A stretch of 64,000 nt of DNA from Ascaris suum (lineage: Eukaryota > Nematoda > Chromadorea > Rhabditida > Ascarididae), in contig CM024190.1 in assembly GCA_013433145.1 (NCBI GenBank), forward strand, positions 1,054,001 to 1,118,000. Reading direction: 5' to 3'. The notes under the pieces are model-generated. The model had not been told where the DNA came from. It worked only from the letters and a program-made list of their open reading frames with translations, and did not search any database. The position numbers were made by a program, and so were the translations under genes. Every line of letters begins with the position of its first letter. Position 1 is the stretch's first letter. Shown one piece after another: positions 36,929-50,681 of the stretch.

Positions 36929-39900
36929 TCAGCTGGCACCCGACGACGTCTGATCGTGCTCCTCTTTGATTTCCAGAATCTCAGGATGTAGTTCAATTAC
37001 GCGCATGAGAATCCCATTTATATATACACGAAGCTTTTGATTGCAGATCTCTTGCTCTTTGAGCGCGTTCATCAACTGCAATTATATCGTTCCTTTAACT
37101 TCAATAATCTTCCAAAAATCCATCCTAACGAAGATTGGTTCAGATTATAATTGTTATAACTAACCGGTTACAGGTAGGCAGCTCTTTTTTTTAATGATGC
37201 GCTTTTCACTCGTAAAAGCTAATTCATCAAAAAAAATAAAGCATACTTTTTATTGAGTTACGTGAATGTATTGATGGGTAAAAAATTCTGACAAACATAT
37301 TACGAGAATTTTGTGAGCGAGAAAATAGCGAAGAAATTGCTAAAAAATTAGTGAATAGTATTTTATCCCTCTTTTTTTTCAATAAGCAAACGTATTTTGT
37401 ACCTCTTAAATGTTAATGAAAATTGCTACGAGTATTCCGTTATACCTTGATATTTCAGATAAGCCGAAATATGTGACGTTTTTTGTTCTAGGATCAAGGA
37501 AACTGAACATGTTCACCTCAGTGGAGTCTTTTCCGTTCAGCTCCTCAGCTAACGAAGGTAAGCGATCAGCGAGTAGACTCTGACCCCTCTCCACTGAGTC
37601 GTGAAGTAGTTGCGCTTGTAAATCTTCACTTTGCTCTCGAAGTTGTTTGTTTTCGGCGCGAAGTCTTTCAATTTCACCCTCCATAGAGACTATCTTAAAA
37701 GTAGATGAAAATTCGTTTCCAAGTGTTCTAGTAGTCATCGTTTGGAATCAATAATGGATACGGTAATAAAATTTGAATTAATAAACACTTCGTTTTATAT
37801 CAATAAAAAGGCCTCATTTTCAGAGCATTTTCAAAAAGGCAGCACTACAACGGAGCATACGTGCCAGTCGGCGAATAATATATAAAGTGTGACCGTCGCT
37901 GCTCATTCGTTTGTACAATGACTGCTTTAGGGACTGCAACTCAGATTCGCTGGTAGAACTTATTCAAATGAAACGTGTGATTTCATCATATCACCTTCGA
38001 AAAACCATGGAAAATCTCGTAGTTCATAAATGCACAAAACTCTTCCTCTCCGATCTCTACTCTCTCCCCTTCCACTATAAACTTTGGTCGACTCACTATA
38101 GATACTGACAAAAAAATCTGCATGAGAAAATACGCTTGTAAGATATTAGGGTCTGCGAATATGCTCCGTGAATCAGTGGGAAATTTACGTGTTGCTTACC
38201 TGTTCCGCAATAGAACCTTGTCTAGGAATGGGCACATTATTTTGACGTCTGAGTTCGTCGGTCTGTCGTGAGAGCTCCTCGACTAGTTCTGAACTGCTGT
38301 CTATATCCTGCTGCGCTTCCTCGCGGAATCTGCATCACTACTTTTTCGTTAATTACCTGCACTGCTTTAAGACTACATTATGTTGGCTTTGAAAAATGGC
38401 GTAACCATAGTAATTCCCTTTCGAATTCTCTCAGCACTGACTGGTCCTTTCTATTCCGTAGTTGAATGCTTCTTGATAAGCTCATATCATACAATGCTCG
38501 TTTTCTGCTCAATGGATTACAGTACTGAAATCCATAACTAAATACCATTTCACGTAACCAACTTAGCTCACTTTCAGAATCATTTGTACCTGTTTATGGA
38601 TCACTTATGGATCGCTTTGCGCTACAATTTGCTTTATGTCGAGAAATTTACCTTCTCAAAGACGACTCTGGATGAGAACAGGTAGTTTAAATGGAACATC
38701 TTGCTGAAAAGAACCCGAATTTCAATTGGGAAAGAACCCGAATTTCAATTGAAGGGTTCAGAAAAACGAAAAAAAAACTCAGAGAAACTCTATTCAAGTA
38801 TCTAGATGCTAGGCGGTAAAAAAAGAAAACGAAACCTTTTATATTCACGTTCGAGCTTAATACGTTCCTCTTCCAATTCAGCGCATAGAGCGTTCGAATC
38901 GTTAAATTGCTCACGAAGTTCGTGCAAATTTCTCCGCAAGTCTATAATCTCCTCACGTTGTTTTTCTTTCTCTCGGCGTAAATCGGCGCAATCTTTTTCA
39001 AGAACCTAAAAGTAATCCGTCAACCACCTCGAAGCATCATTCTTGCAAGCAGAATAGCAAAAGACCATTCGTACGATTAGAGATAGCTTAGCTATATGTG
39101 AGGAGCTCTTTCATAATAGCCATAATTTTGTGCCTATCGTACATTAGCTAGGCCAAAAATTATCGCAAATCCCCTTGAAAAAAAAAAAGAAGAAAATATT
39201 AACCCTGGTGAACTTTTAATGAAAAAAGGCCATCCAATATACTCGTATCGATAAGAGCTGATTCGACAGTGGTAGATAATCGAACGATAATATTCACCTG
39301 ATATTTGAGGGCGCAACTTTCGATTTCAAGCTGCTTTTCGCGTTCCATTCGTGCAATTATATCACGGTTGCGAGCCTTTTCCTCCGACAACTTTTCTTTC
39401 CATCTGCATTCAAACAATTATAACAGTTGAGATTTTGAGAATTCTTGCTCCGTTGCAATTATATTTTTATGCATCATTTTCATGTTTTACGTTTCCTAAC
39501 AACTTCAAACCCCGCACCGTCGGCGCTCTCCGTTGCATGCAGGCATTCGGAGCTCATATCGACGTTTCTCTATCCCTGCCTCTCCTCCGCCTTCCATTTT
39601 TGGAGTTCATTATTTTAGCCTGAATTTGCGTAATAAAACTGCTGAAAGTGATTCCGTTCGAGTGAGCTTTGAGATGAATGGGGACTGAGCATGTGATGAG
39701 GAAAATTTATGGGCTTTCGGGATGATTTTTCCCCAGAATTCGTGAAATTTTCAATCATTTCCTGCTTTTATTTACTCTCTGATTGCGGCTCAGTTTCGAA
39801 AAATCTGGAAATGTGGTCGCCTCCCTTGTTCTCTTTAGATTAGGTTAGCGAAAGCGAGGGTAGGGAAGAGTGGGGGGAGGTACCCTTATAAGATTCGAAA

Positions 39901-42900
39901 TGCGCAATGTTAAAACTGCGGAAGCGACGGTCGCTGTTTAAAAAAATAAAGTGTGGAAGTATACTTAGGCGGTCACGTAATCTATCAACATTAATCGCCA
40001 CTTACAAATTAGCGTATTTCGCACGTCCCTCGGCACACGATTTTGATCATTCAAACGATCACAGCAATGCTGTACATAAATGAAGGATTCATTCCGCGAG
40101 GATCGGAAAAAAAGGAAATCATTTTTTAAAGCAATTTTAATATCAAATCAACGTGATTTCTTTTTCCGTAAGAAAAAAAAAGGTATGGGAAATTGCTCTA
40201 TATGATTCAAAGTAATGGATATTTTACGTGGAGCACTTCAAAGTGATGCCAAAGACGAACATTATAAACGAATACATGAATTAGGTCAAGATGACAGGAA
40301 ATCCTCGACTCTCTCGAAGAAATCAATTCAGTATATGCGCGCTCGAAAAAACCCCATCTGTAAAACTCACTGGCGAAACAAGCGTGTCTAGGACTAACCT
40401 CGATAAGGAATCAAAAAAAACAAACAAACAAACAAACATATCCTCTTTGAACTACGCTCCTCTCAATCGAAAAATAATAGCTTAGAAAAAATGATTTGTG
40501 TTTTGGAAAAAAAAAGGAAGCCGCCTTCTTAAAGGTTTAACTCGTGAGCTTCAGTTATCCGGGAACTTGGAGTAATCATGAAACGATGAGGTATGAGGAA
40601 ACGACTTTTTTAAATTTTTTCCCCGAGATTTTAAGAGCGGAATTCGCCGACGGAGGGACAAGATCATTGTAATAAATATTTAGTCTCAAAAGCATCAAAA
40701 TTTAAAATAAACTTATCAACTGATACTTACCGTTTGCAGCAAAAGACTGTTTAATACTAGTTATGAAAACATAAGCACATCATAGAAAGGATAAATATGT
40801 CTATCGAAACGAAAAAAAGATACATTTCTAATGCAATAACAGTCCCTTAAAAGCGCAACCCTACGTAAACGTACCGAAGTGGACTACGAACGAAGCAAAT
40901 GAAATCACCAAAAGAAGTGCTCATTTCAACAGAGTCTAAACCATATATTTGACTGCTTTCGATGTTACCTATTATTTTATAAGCAAAGGTAATTAACAGG
41001 TAGGCACTAAATGAATAATCCGCTGATATGATATCATTACTATAAAGCCAACTAAATCCATTTATTATAAAAGGAAACACAAAATAGCCACAATAAACGA
41101 ATTTTTCTTACGTTGCAAAATACTGCCTGAATCCACTCAGGTTCATCAGCAACGATAAAAAAAAGACGAAGTGGCCAACGATTGACAACGAAATTATTTG
41201 AGAATTACCTTTGCTCGGCAGCTTGCATTTGCTCTTCGAGAATATGTACCCGCTCGGTTAGTACTGCATTATCCGTTCTAAGTCTGGAACGCTCTTCCGA
41301 TGAAGTCATTCGTTCCTCTTCCATATCGTTCACTTTTTTTGACAAAGACGAAACCTATAATATTTATGCTTTATCAATTATAGCGATTTTTACTACCAAC
41401 ACTGAACAACACTCATCTAATTATTACATTTTTCTCTGTTTACCATATAAATGATCAATATTAACTCTCATTCATATTGTCCGCCCTTCGCTGCTTAAGA
41501 ATAAAAAATTGCGAAAATATAGTGGTCAGAAATGACCTCTCCTTCGTAACCTTTTTTTTGCTGAACGGTGCTTCATACTTCACTGGTAGCTAAAGGAGTA
41601 CGTGAAAAGAGAATAAATATTTCAGTGCAAACCTGACTGCAGATCTCGTTGAACTCATGAATGGAGTTCTCAGTATCACTAAAGTTGATCAGTTCCGGCT
41701 CACTGCCGAAACTACCGCGCCTTGAACCTCGCGTTCCGTTAGTGTACAAACGTGACGCGACAGACGCTGAGCTCGAGCTGTTGTTCAGTCGCATCGATGT
41801 GGGCGACTGCTCCTGAAAGGATAACGATAAATATTTCAATCTGATAACAACTTAAAATTTCTAGCACAACTATATCTTTAAATTCGCGACACCATAATCA
41901 ATAAGAGATGAAATGAATCAAATGTAATTCTTCAACTAATTTTGATCGCACAGTTAAACTTTTTTTATGAGTCTTGTGTTACAGAGATATTTCTGAGGGG
42001 GCATGCATTTATACATCAGCGTTTCTCTGTCGATTCGATAGTTTCCATTCGGGAATCAGTAAAAATCGAATTGCAGAAATAGACGAACACCGTCCACACT
42101 TTTTGTCAACTTTCAAGCTGATCCGTTAATCTCTAAACGAGTTCCAACGTCCTAAATGCGCTCCAAGATCGATATACAATTCATGACAAGTCGCAATGCA
42201 TTTAACATCGGTCAAATCATGAAAAATAAACTTTTATGGAGTTGTACATGCAACTGATGAACTAATTATATTGTTGTGCGTTTTTTTTTTCTCGTAATTG
42301 ATGAATTAACTGGAATTAGCATCCTTAACAGTAATACAAAAGCATATATCGCTCAAATCCTTCTAGTCCTTAGTCTACAATTTATGTGTTCATACGAATA
42401 GATTGAAGTTCATTTCGCTTTCGTTGACATTCTCATCAAGTCAGGCGGACTATGTTGTCCATTATGAAAACATCCATTAAAAATAAAAGTTGAAAGAATA
42501 AATCCATCTTCCGTTATTCCAATAAGAGCAAATAAAAAGATGCATAAGCAACGCATTATGAAAAGATATATCTGAATGTGCAACAATCGAAGGTGCTTGT
42601 TGTGTTACGAAACAGCACAACTTTATAGTCGTCGAGAGAGCTGTAAATGCGCATTAATGGCGTCATTAGCGACGTTACGGGCACATCAATGACATGAGCA
42701 ACTAGTAAGAACCTCGAAACGCAACATCCTCCGCAAACTTCCCTCTTTACCTCACCTTCCCCCACCCACCCCCCCCCCCCCTTCCTATCGGCCTGTCCCA
42801 TCCTTAATTTAACAGTGTTTGGTTTTTCGACAATATGTTGTCCAATTTTTACGACAGACTCCTTGAAACTTTGATGAGAGAAATCACACTGTTAATACAA

Positions 42901-44190
42901 GTCTTTGAAACAAAAAAATATCGCGCTCTCAATAGGAGCGAGAATTTACAAAAGATTTTTTTTTCATCACTATGAATAGCAATAAATGCGATGAAAATCT
43001 TATAAAATTATGAAAATTCTTTTCCACATTATTAATAAATTAGATAAACGTAATGTGAACGAATTTCGGCATATAACTGAGCAACTAAATGATCAAAAAT
43101 TAAAGCAAAAGAAACAAAAAATTACGAATCTGCTATCAATTTGTGCATAAATAAACAACGATCAAAAGTTCTGACAAGCCATTCATAGCAAATGAAGTCC
43201 GCTTACTTCCTATTTATACCCGGAAGTTCCCACTGGGGTAACTAATTGTCGAAAATTTTGAAAGTTCATCCAGTCCACCTGAATTGACTTTCGTTTCGGT
43301 GAAGCTGTCAATTCGATATCGGTAGCAATAAATAAAAAGTGCTTCGATGAGCACTACCGAATTGACTTGCTGACAATCAAAGAAAATTCAAAAGCTTTAT
43401 TCACCTCATCACAAGTTTTTTGATTCATTAAACAGAAATCCGAAATTCCCTCTCTCCCTCTCTGTTTCTCTCTCTGTCTGTCTCTTCTTCTTAGCTAAAC
43501 GTCTCATAGCTGACTCATTGTTTAAACAACATAATTAACAACTGTAAGAGAGGGGATATTGACTCGTTACATTTGAATCGAAATAAAAATCTTTAATATA
43601 CGACAAAAAAAAAAACGGTATCTGAATCTATACTATTGATCACACTTGTTTTTACTGCATTAATTTCAAAAAGCTCCGGAGCCGACTGCTATACGAACGC
43701 TAGATTTTATCGTGAGAGTGACATCTTTGATTCGTTTCACTAAATAAACTCCGCACTCTGTAAATAAGTTGTTTTTGAAAGGTTTTAGACAATTAAAAGG
43801 ATGGTACGCAATGAGCTCTGGTGCACCTTATGCCAGATTTGATGCACTTAAATCTTTCCTCGCGCACTCTTGCGGACCACTTCGGCATCACAGATTGGGC
43901 AGATGCTTAAGAGATATAATCGAGAAAGAAAAAAGCCATTTTATAGTTCATAAAGACCCTAGCCTTTCTGCAAAAACAGGAGACGATTACAGTGGGAAAA
44001 TGATGAGAAAGATAAAGAAGCTGCTACGTCAATTATGTCCTTCCTGTTCATCTGATATTGTCAACTTCATCCTTCAACTACCTCATTTCGCTTCATGTTC
44101 GGTTCAGTAAGCATCTAAGATGAATTGATGTAAGCAGCCAACAGAAACTGCAACACTTACAGGTTGACGGGGATGGTGAATGCGTTCCAT
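36929..44190 (-). CDS. Rab11 family-interacting protein, class II (FIP3/4, Nuf-like), complete
   Basis: Eight coding exons: 44161-44190, 41633-41812, 41209-41354, 39298-39403, 38836-39005, 38200-38329, 37517-37693 and 36929-37075. Junction phases are 0,0,2,0,2,0,0 and all agree; the total is 1086 nt, or 361 residues plus TGA. FIP3/4 proteins are Rab11/Arf6 effectors that form parallel coiled coils and organise recycling endosomes and cytokinesis traffic. Seen here: a Ser-rich N-terminus (residues 11-40); an acidic segment [18 protein letters not shown]; a long charged coiled coil over residues about 71-300 (for example [31 protein letters not shown]); SLAEELN; and a final exon whose [17 protein letters not shown] matches the C-terminal Rab-binding domain. 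The protein is much shorter than vertebrate FIP3, and the N-terminal EF-hand region of vertebrate members is absent from these exons. The first exon, [10 protein letters not shown], ends at a GTAAGT donor. The 51.1 kb exon is an alternative start. Confidence 0.91.
38708..38751. repeat. 21-bp direct repeat, period 23
   Basis: AAAGAACCCGAATTTCAATTG is present at 38708-38728 and 38731-38751, in the FIP intron just 3' (minus strand) of exon 38836-39005. Confidence 0.9.
42720..42785. repeat. C-rich tract
   Basis: A CCCACCC-rich stretch ending in a run of about 12-13 C, inside the first FIP intron. Confidence 0.8.
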
Positions 44191-47069
44191 GCAGCCAGTG
44201 TATGCTTCACTGTGCAGCTAGCTGACGGATAGTTGCGTGCGCTGATCCGTGGGACGATTCGCGCGCGTGAACACCGCCCTCTGAATTCTTTCGTTCTTGC
44301 CTGCCTATACCCGCCCACTTCCTTCGTCAGACAACCTACGTCTAAACAATTTTTCCCAAAATGCGCTTGTAGACGAGATCATCGACTATGTGGTATATCA
44401 TACGAAAAGTTGTATCGCTATACAAAAGTACTAAAAACATTAATTTCGAAATATTAAATCCAGAATGGTTAAATCATCGTTTAAAATGGTTGGAGAGGAG
44501 CAATGAAAAGGTGATGCGATGAACGGACAATTGCTGAAGATGGAGCAAGCGAAAGTGAAAGGAACATCTGCGGCGAGGAAATACGGTTTCTGCGGTGGGT
44601 GTATCGTTGTTATCGATGGTGTGGAACGCCGGTGAAGAGAAACACGAGGGATTCGCAACGATGAAAAATGGTCTACACCAATGAAAGCGGAATTCTACAG
44701 TGCTTAATGCATTACATCGATAAAAATGCGACACAACCCCCCCCCCCTTCCCCTCCCCGCCTATAAGGAAGGAAGCAATACGAACTGAAATAACTGCACT
44801 TCAATAATAACGAAAAGCAGGCTAAGCAGTAGGCGAGCACAAAAACAACGGAATTAGCGAAGTGCGCTCTATTCGAAGTTCCTAGAGTGTCTATTTTTGC
44901 GATCACTGCTCAATGTGGATATTCACAACTTGAAATCAAGTTCGAAAAAATTCACGAAAAACACCAGAAAATAGTTCATAATATGCGGGCGAAAACTTCA
45001 CACGCATTGTCGGTTAAATAAATTTTTGCGGAAAGGTGGTGAAAGTTCCATAGCTTCATCCTCAAGAGAACCAACGGATCAAGCAAGGGAGCATTGCTTT
45101 GCAAAATGAAATTTTAGACGGAGGTCCTGATTTGTTTCTAACGCAGATGGAGCCAATAAGTCAATTTCAGGTCAACATCGGTGTTTATTAGTTCTACAAT
45201 AGATACATAACTTCCCTATATCGTTACAAGCGCAATGCGTCTTAACAATCCCGATTTTAACACAGGTTACTGGCAATACACGGTGTTTAGCGCAGTGTTC
45301 CGACGAACCAACTAGCATCAAAGAACAGGAATTGCCAGCAACTTTCAAAGTATGCAGTTTCTGCGGTGAAAGGAAATCTATCTTGCGCAACTTCGAGTGA
45401 CAAATGGGTCATTGAGTCACCGGCAGCGTTCCTGTTCGTACCCTATCGTTTCTAATATTTTTCTATCTTCTTATGCTTTAGCTGGCATCAGAAAGTTGAA
45501 GAGAACGCACAAATGCCTTCTTGAGAATAGGAAAAGATATGAACGGAAGGAGTATTGAAAGTAAGCACAATACCACATACCCGTACCCTGTCGACTCATC
45601 TCGAATCTTTCCTTCTATTTCTACTTCCGTCACCTACTCATATCAATAAAGGTATCATATGTGACCTTAGACTGACTTACAGGTACGACAAATAAACTTA
45701 AATAACTTTCCGAAGATGAAAATTCTCCTCTATTTATATCTGAACCAAACAGAGAAATAAGACTCGTTCAAATGTGTTCAAATGTGGAGAGATGTGCAGA
45801 ATTTCCTTGCAAATACGTGAGAGAAAATAAGAATTATGAGTTTTTCTTGCGGATACAGTATTGAGAAGACACCGTATCGATGATTTTCGTTTTAGATATG
45901 TACCGATGTGCGTTATCGAATTTTTATCTCCCGATGCAGGCATTAAGGTACGATCACATCCGAGTAGGGCATGAAAGAATAACAAAAATGGTGCCACAAA
46001 AAACACTATTCATCCAGCAATGATGTTTCAACTATTACAGCTAATTTATGTTTACGCCTTTTAAAATGCTTTTAATGTTAAATTATATTTTCCAATTTTT
46101 TGAAACAAAATCAAACGCCATCTTACTCAATATTTCTATATGCCATAAAATTGCAGAGGGATTTCCTGTGACTGCTCTCGATAAGAAGAGTACTTTCTGA
46201 GAAACTTTTTCATCGGACCTGTTATAATAGACTTTTTATATTTATTATTTATAGCGTTATATTTAAGAAGAACTGGAAGCATCTGAGACGCCAACCTTGG
46301 AAGAGAATTCCTTACTGGAAATGAAATGCAACAGAATAGCCTTTGTTCCCAATAGAAGGCCATCCGAATAAGTGGAGATAATACTAATTACCACGAGCAT
46401 TAAGCAATTTTTTGTGGATTGTTCAAAATATCATGAGATGATAACGAATGTTAGACATTTCGTGCAAAGCAAGAATACTTGTGAAATAAAAAAAAAACTA
46501 CTTGGCAACAAATTCTGCTGCATAAAAGTTTAAAAGAAGAGAAAGAGAGGCAGCGAAGGTTTCATACGGAAAAAGGCGCTGATAGGTCAACTAAATAAGC
46601 AAACCTTCTTCAAAGATATTGCCAACGCCTAAGTTGGAAGTAAATTCAACTAAGTACCACAACTGAGCAATCACTGGTCCTATATGAATTACGACGGTTA
46701 GCAAAACCGCAAAGGAAATTTTAAAACGTTTTAAGTCAACAACTAAGTGCTGCGTACTGGCTCAAGAAAAACCGGTGGTTAGGGAATTGCGAGAACAGCT
46801 GCGAAAAGAGAGTCGAAAAGTGCCACTGCAAGAAAAAAAACAACAAAAAAAAAAACAGGCAGCACCATTTTTAAATTCGCTGATTCATCGTGAAAACATT
46901 GGTGTGTGTGTGCGTTTGGTAAGTGTGCAAATTGTTGGTCGTCTCCCTAATACCAACATCAACAATCTAATCGTCACCGAAATCAGCCGACTAGAAGCGT
47001 TAGCAGTAATACTCATGGTAGTACTATATGCCAATATAAGCATTAACGATAAAGAGATCTCCATTATAC

Positions 47070-47127
47070 CTTGACAGAAGCGCCAATCACCTCGTTGACC
47101 GCAACTATTATTGCATGAATTTGTCAT
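47070..47127 (-). other. Candidate first exon (weak)
   Basis: ATG at 47127 opens MTNSCNNSCGQRGDWRFCQ to a donor AAG|GTATAA. It ends in phase 1, which does not fit the phase-0 second FIP exon, so it is not a simple alternative FIP start. It may be chance or part of an unseen gene. Confidence 0.15.
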
Positions 47128-48192
47128 TTACGCTTCGATGTTTCGCTCCTAGTGACAGCCATTATTAATATTGCTTTCTATCTATTAGCATTCGTAAAGC
47201 ATAAAAGTGTTTCTAACTGCATTCCAACACCTGGCATAGCGCTATGTATTCTTTCATACAGGTACGGCTGTCAACTATGCCGGTTGATGCCATCTAAGGT
47301 GGCGTTTTGTTGGCAGCAGTGTTATTCATAAGTACGCCCAATAATGTCTTAAAAAATACTGTAGATAAAATAAAAAAATCGCATTGAATGAAATACGATA
47401 CAGGTTCATTTGCAGAACGCATGTCACAAGACAGCTGCTCCAAAATGCCTCACTACCTTTATGACTCAATCGAATAAGATTCAAAGTTGATTTTTAAGGT
47501 GAAAAATCCCATCAAAATTTCCCGTGCGTTTCGGTTTAGCGATGGAGTAGAACGAAGATTCCAAAAAGTTCATAGCAACATATTAGAAGCAGTACATTTT
47601 TTGTAATAAAGTTTAACATTTCGCAGCAGTAATATTATGGCAACCAACGATGAAATTTAATCGACTTTAATGAAGAATTTTTGAGAAGGAATTTTGCGTC
47701 AATAATGATGGGAGAATGTTCAACGATTATAAAAATACAACAAAAAAAAACAAATCGAAACTCGAGTAACACAACACATTAACAAATGATCTCGTGCCGA
47801 CCGAGAGAAAAAACTTTCATGCGCAAACCTTCGATCGCATTCAAAAATATCATCAATTCTCGTGTCAATGTGACGGTGCACTTTTTTTTTTCATTTACCA
47901 ACTATTTCGTCGATGATGACATTAAATAACCATAATTATCTCTTCAAAACGTCGTTCAAAAGTATCTATTTTGTTGAGGCATTAGTGCGTTTGACGAATG
48001 CAACTTGATCTCAAAGCAATCGTAAAAGCAGTGATGCACCTGTCGCCAGGTTAAATCATCACAATCGACAACAATCACTAAGGAACGACTCTAGATACCG
48101 CCTTTGATTCTGAGGCCAACAAAAGAGAAGTCAAATTTATCTCTGAATCAGCCGCGAGCCGATATTTTAACGAAGAATAAATAGTTTCTTAC

Positions 48193-48241
48193 CTGTGCAA
48201 TGCATCAGGTGATACTCTTGCTCAATGCGACAATTTCGCAT
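48193..48241 (-). other. Candidate first exon (weak)
   Basis: ATG at 48241 opens MRNCRIEQEYHLMHCT and reaches a strong donor CACAG|GTAAGAAAC. It ends in phase 1 and therefore cannot be joined in frame to the FIP exon at 41812. It could be non-coding leader sequence or unrelated. Confidence 0.18.
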
Positions 48242-49396
48242 CAAACTTGACGTTAGGCGAAGCAAATATGGCAAACGAATGAAAATGAGAACACAGTTCT
48301 GCGCTGCAGATCTTAAAAGAACCACATTTTATCGAGACAGCCGTTTTTGTTTACTCAGCACCCTATGACACCTCAACCATGCTTCGTTTATGTTTAATGT
48401 CATACCATTCCCCATTATTACAATATTTCCTATTCACATTGTCATATGGCTTCAATATTTTCGAAAATTTGCGACGCATTTTCGCAGTAATTTCAAACTG
48501 CACAGTCCACCATTGACATCTGTGAAGAAAGGTAACACGGAAGCGGCGATGAAATAAGAACAGCTGATGCTTCGATATGACAATGAAATATTACGAGTGA
48601 GAACAATCGACGACGAAAGAGAATAGAAGTTTATCGATTGATTAGATGGCTTAGTACACAAAGGCATTGTTGTCAATAAAGGATGATCGTAGCGAATGAC
48701 GAATCAATCGGCTGTTTGGAAGATGATTAAATAATTGAGGGATGTCATCAGAATATAGATGCATTCATGTATGACGTTTCAATGCTCAATACCCACAGAA
48801 AGAAACTTCATAATGAACCGACAAAGTTTACAACGTATAGAAACGTAACGTTCAAATCACCTAGTTTACTTCCTATAAATATTTCAAATCGTAATTTAAA
48901 ATACGATGTACAAACACCTAAGGGACGTTACAATTCACCGATCATTTAATCAACAACTTCTTCTTTCAATTAGTGTTGAGTAGTAGACAAACTTGCATCG
49001 CCTAAGGTGATTAATCAACCTCAAAAGGTAAATCAACGCAAACAAATACCAGTAAGTGATTTCCGTAATGAAAATAGCGGAATATATATGCACGAAATCA
49101 ACCATTATACTGCAAAAGAAAGAAAAAATTATCATACAACTCACTAGTCGAATGCTTTGTAAAATATATCACAAAATAATTTAATTCCGATTCGCTAAAA
49201 AAAAGCATTTCATGTTGTCGAGTAAAATGTAAACGTAACATGAACTCAAAAAAAAAAATTCATACATTAAAATGAGAGCGCTATTTGCATATAGATGATG
49301 CGACGTATAGAACGATTGATCGAGAAGCTCGAATGGAAATTTTCACTCAAAAAGAACGACTTTGTTGAGATAACATCTTATCACATCGATCAATTG

Positions 49397-49508
49397 CAAC
49401 GTACTAAAGTCTATTGTTTATCTCAAAATAATATTGCTGCGAATTGATGCTTCAGCTGTATCGCATCAACGTACTAAAGTCTCGAACCGAATTGATCCTT
49501 CAGCTGTA
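49397..49508. repeat. Interleaved short direct repeats
   Basis: CAACGTACTAAAGTCT occurs at 49397-49412 and 49467-49482; GAATTGATGCTTCAGCTGTA at 49441-49460 recurs with one mismatch at 49489-49508. This looks like a small local duplication that has diverged. Confidence 0.7.
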
Positions 49509-50201
49509 TTTATATTTGTGGAGGCGATATTTTATTTTCGGCAAAACAACAAATGAATCAATATTCAAAATTTTGCTATCTCGTAGAAATTATAACACAG
49601 CAATTGTGTTGAAAATATTTTCACCATAAAACTTTATAACACACAATGTTTAGCAAAAAATAATAGCGCTCTATAGTTTCAACATCTTTAGAAGGCAAAA
49701 AAGAAGGGGGGGGGGGGGAAATGTAAACTCGGATAAAATTTTCATGGCTATGAATTTCTCACAGTCTTGACCAATGATAAGGGGTAGAGGGAGGAAAAAG
49801 GAGATGGACCTAAGAAGGAGGCTGCAAAACATCTCCTTGATTGTTTTTTTTTTCAACAAAAACCTGGCAACGTATAATGAGACGATATGTTTGTGCAGTG
49901 TTAAAATGTTATCCAATATTGCCTATATCTGAAATAACCCCGAACAATGTGCTAAGGACTGCTCTCATTCGGCTGATACAAATATAATACAAGTGTGAAT
50001 GGTGAGCAATGATGATCAGAAAGAAATAAAAAGAAACGAACATTCTTCGTGTCGAGATGCGTCATCGAAGTGGAGAGTGGATGAGGCATATTGCTGAGTG
50101 AGCTAAAAGATGAGGACCAATGTGGAACAGGTGAGCAGTTAACTGCTAGGCAAGTAGGGTCGAGTTGGCACAACAGAGAAGAGAACGGCGGACGAGTTGA
50201 C

Positions 50202-50222
50202 GCTTTTAATATATAAATAAAC
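50202..50222 (-). promoter_or_regulatory. TATA-like element with GC-richer downstream flank
   Basis: On the minus strand TTTATTTATATATTAAAAGC is followed by a relatively GC-rich stretch down to about 50060, unlike its surroundings. This could be a core promoter for the proximal FIP first exon at 44190 or a short transcript. A downstream ATG (50092) opens 45 codons (MPHPLSTSMTHLDTKNVRF) with no clear donor. Inference only. Confidence 0.2.
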
Positions 50223-50650
50223 CAGAAGGCGGAAGAGGGTGCCCGCCGCGAGGAACACTCTCGCCGAATAACACTCACTACTAACTGCAACACACTCGGC
50301 TCCACCTAACCACGAATCACACCTCGTAAAAAAAGCAACCTATCGCTGCATTTACTAAATTCAACGCTCTCTCGCCTCGTTCCCACCTTAATATGATTCA
50401 GAAAGATCATATCAAGGAAAACATTAGTGTCTAGGAAGGTCTTCAAGTCTCATTCCTTACTGACTGCCCATGTAGGGTAGAATATTGTCCCAGACGCACC
50501 TCCCAGTCCAGCCGAGTGTCACCAACAACGCTGTCGACAAGTTTGGTCGATGCTGAGGTGTCAACTATGACTAACATCACTAATGATGTTGCAACAATTC
50601 GTCAGTGCTGTGTTGAGAAGCGCTGCGCCAGAAAGGTATTTTTGCACTGC

Positions 50651-50681
50651 AATAACACATGACTAGATGCGCTGTGTTATT
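50651..50681. repeat. Perfect 9-bp inverted repeat (hairpin)
   Basis: Arms AATAACACA (50651-50659) and TGTGTTATT (50673-50681) flank a 13-base loop. A near-palindrome AACATCACTAATGATGTT lies close by at about 50574-50591. They sit in a small GC-richer patch (50440-50760) with no supported ORF, which could be a short inverted-repeat element or a regulatory region. Confidence 0.5.

Noticed and set aside
46775..47074. Plus-strand ORF beginning MVRELREQLRKESRKV
   Set aside because: The start resembles a coiled coil, but it runs into a poly-Lys stretch made by A runs and has no acceptor or partner exon.
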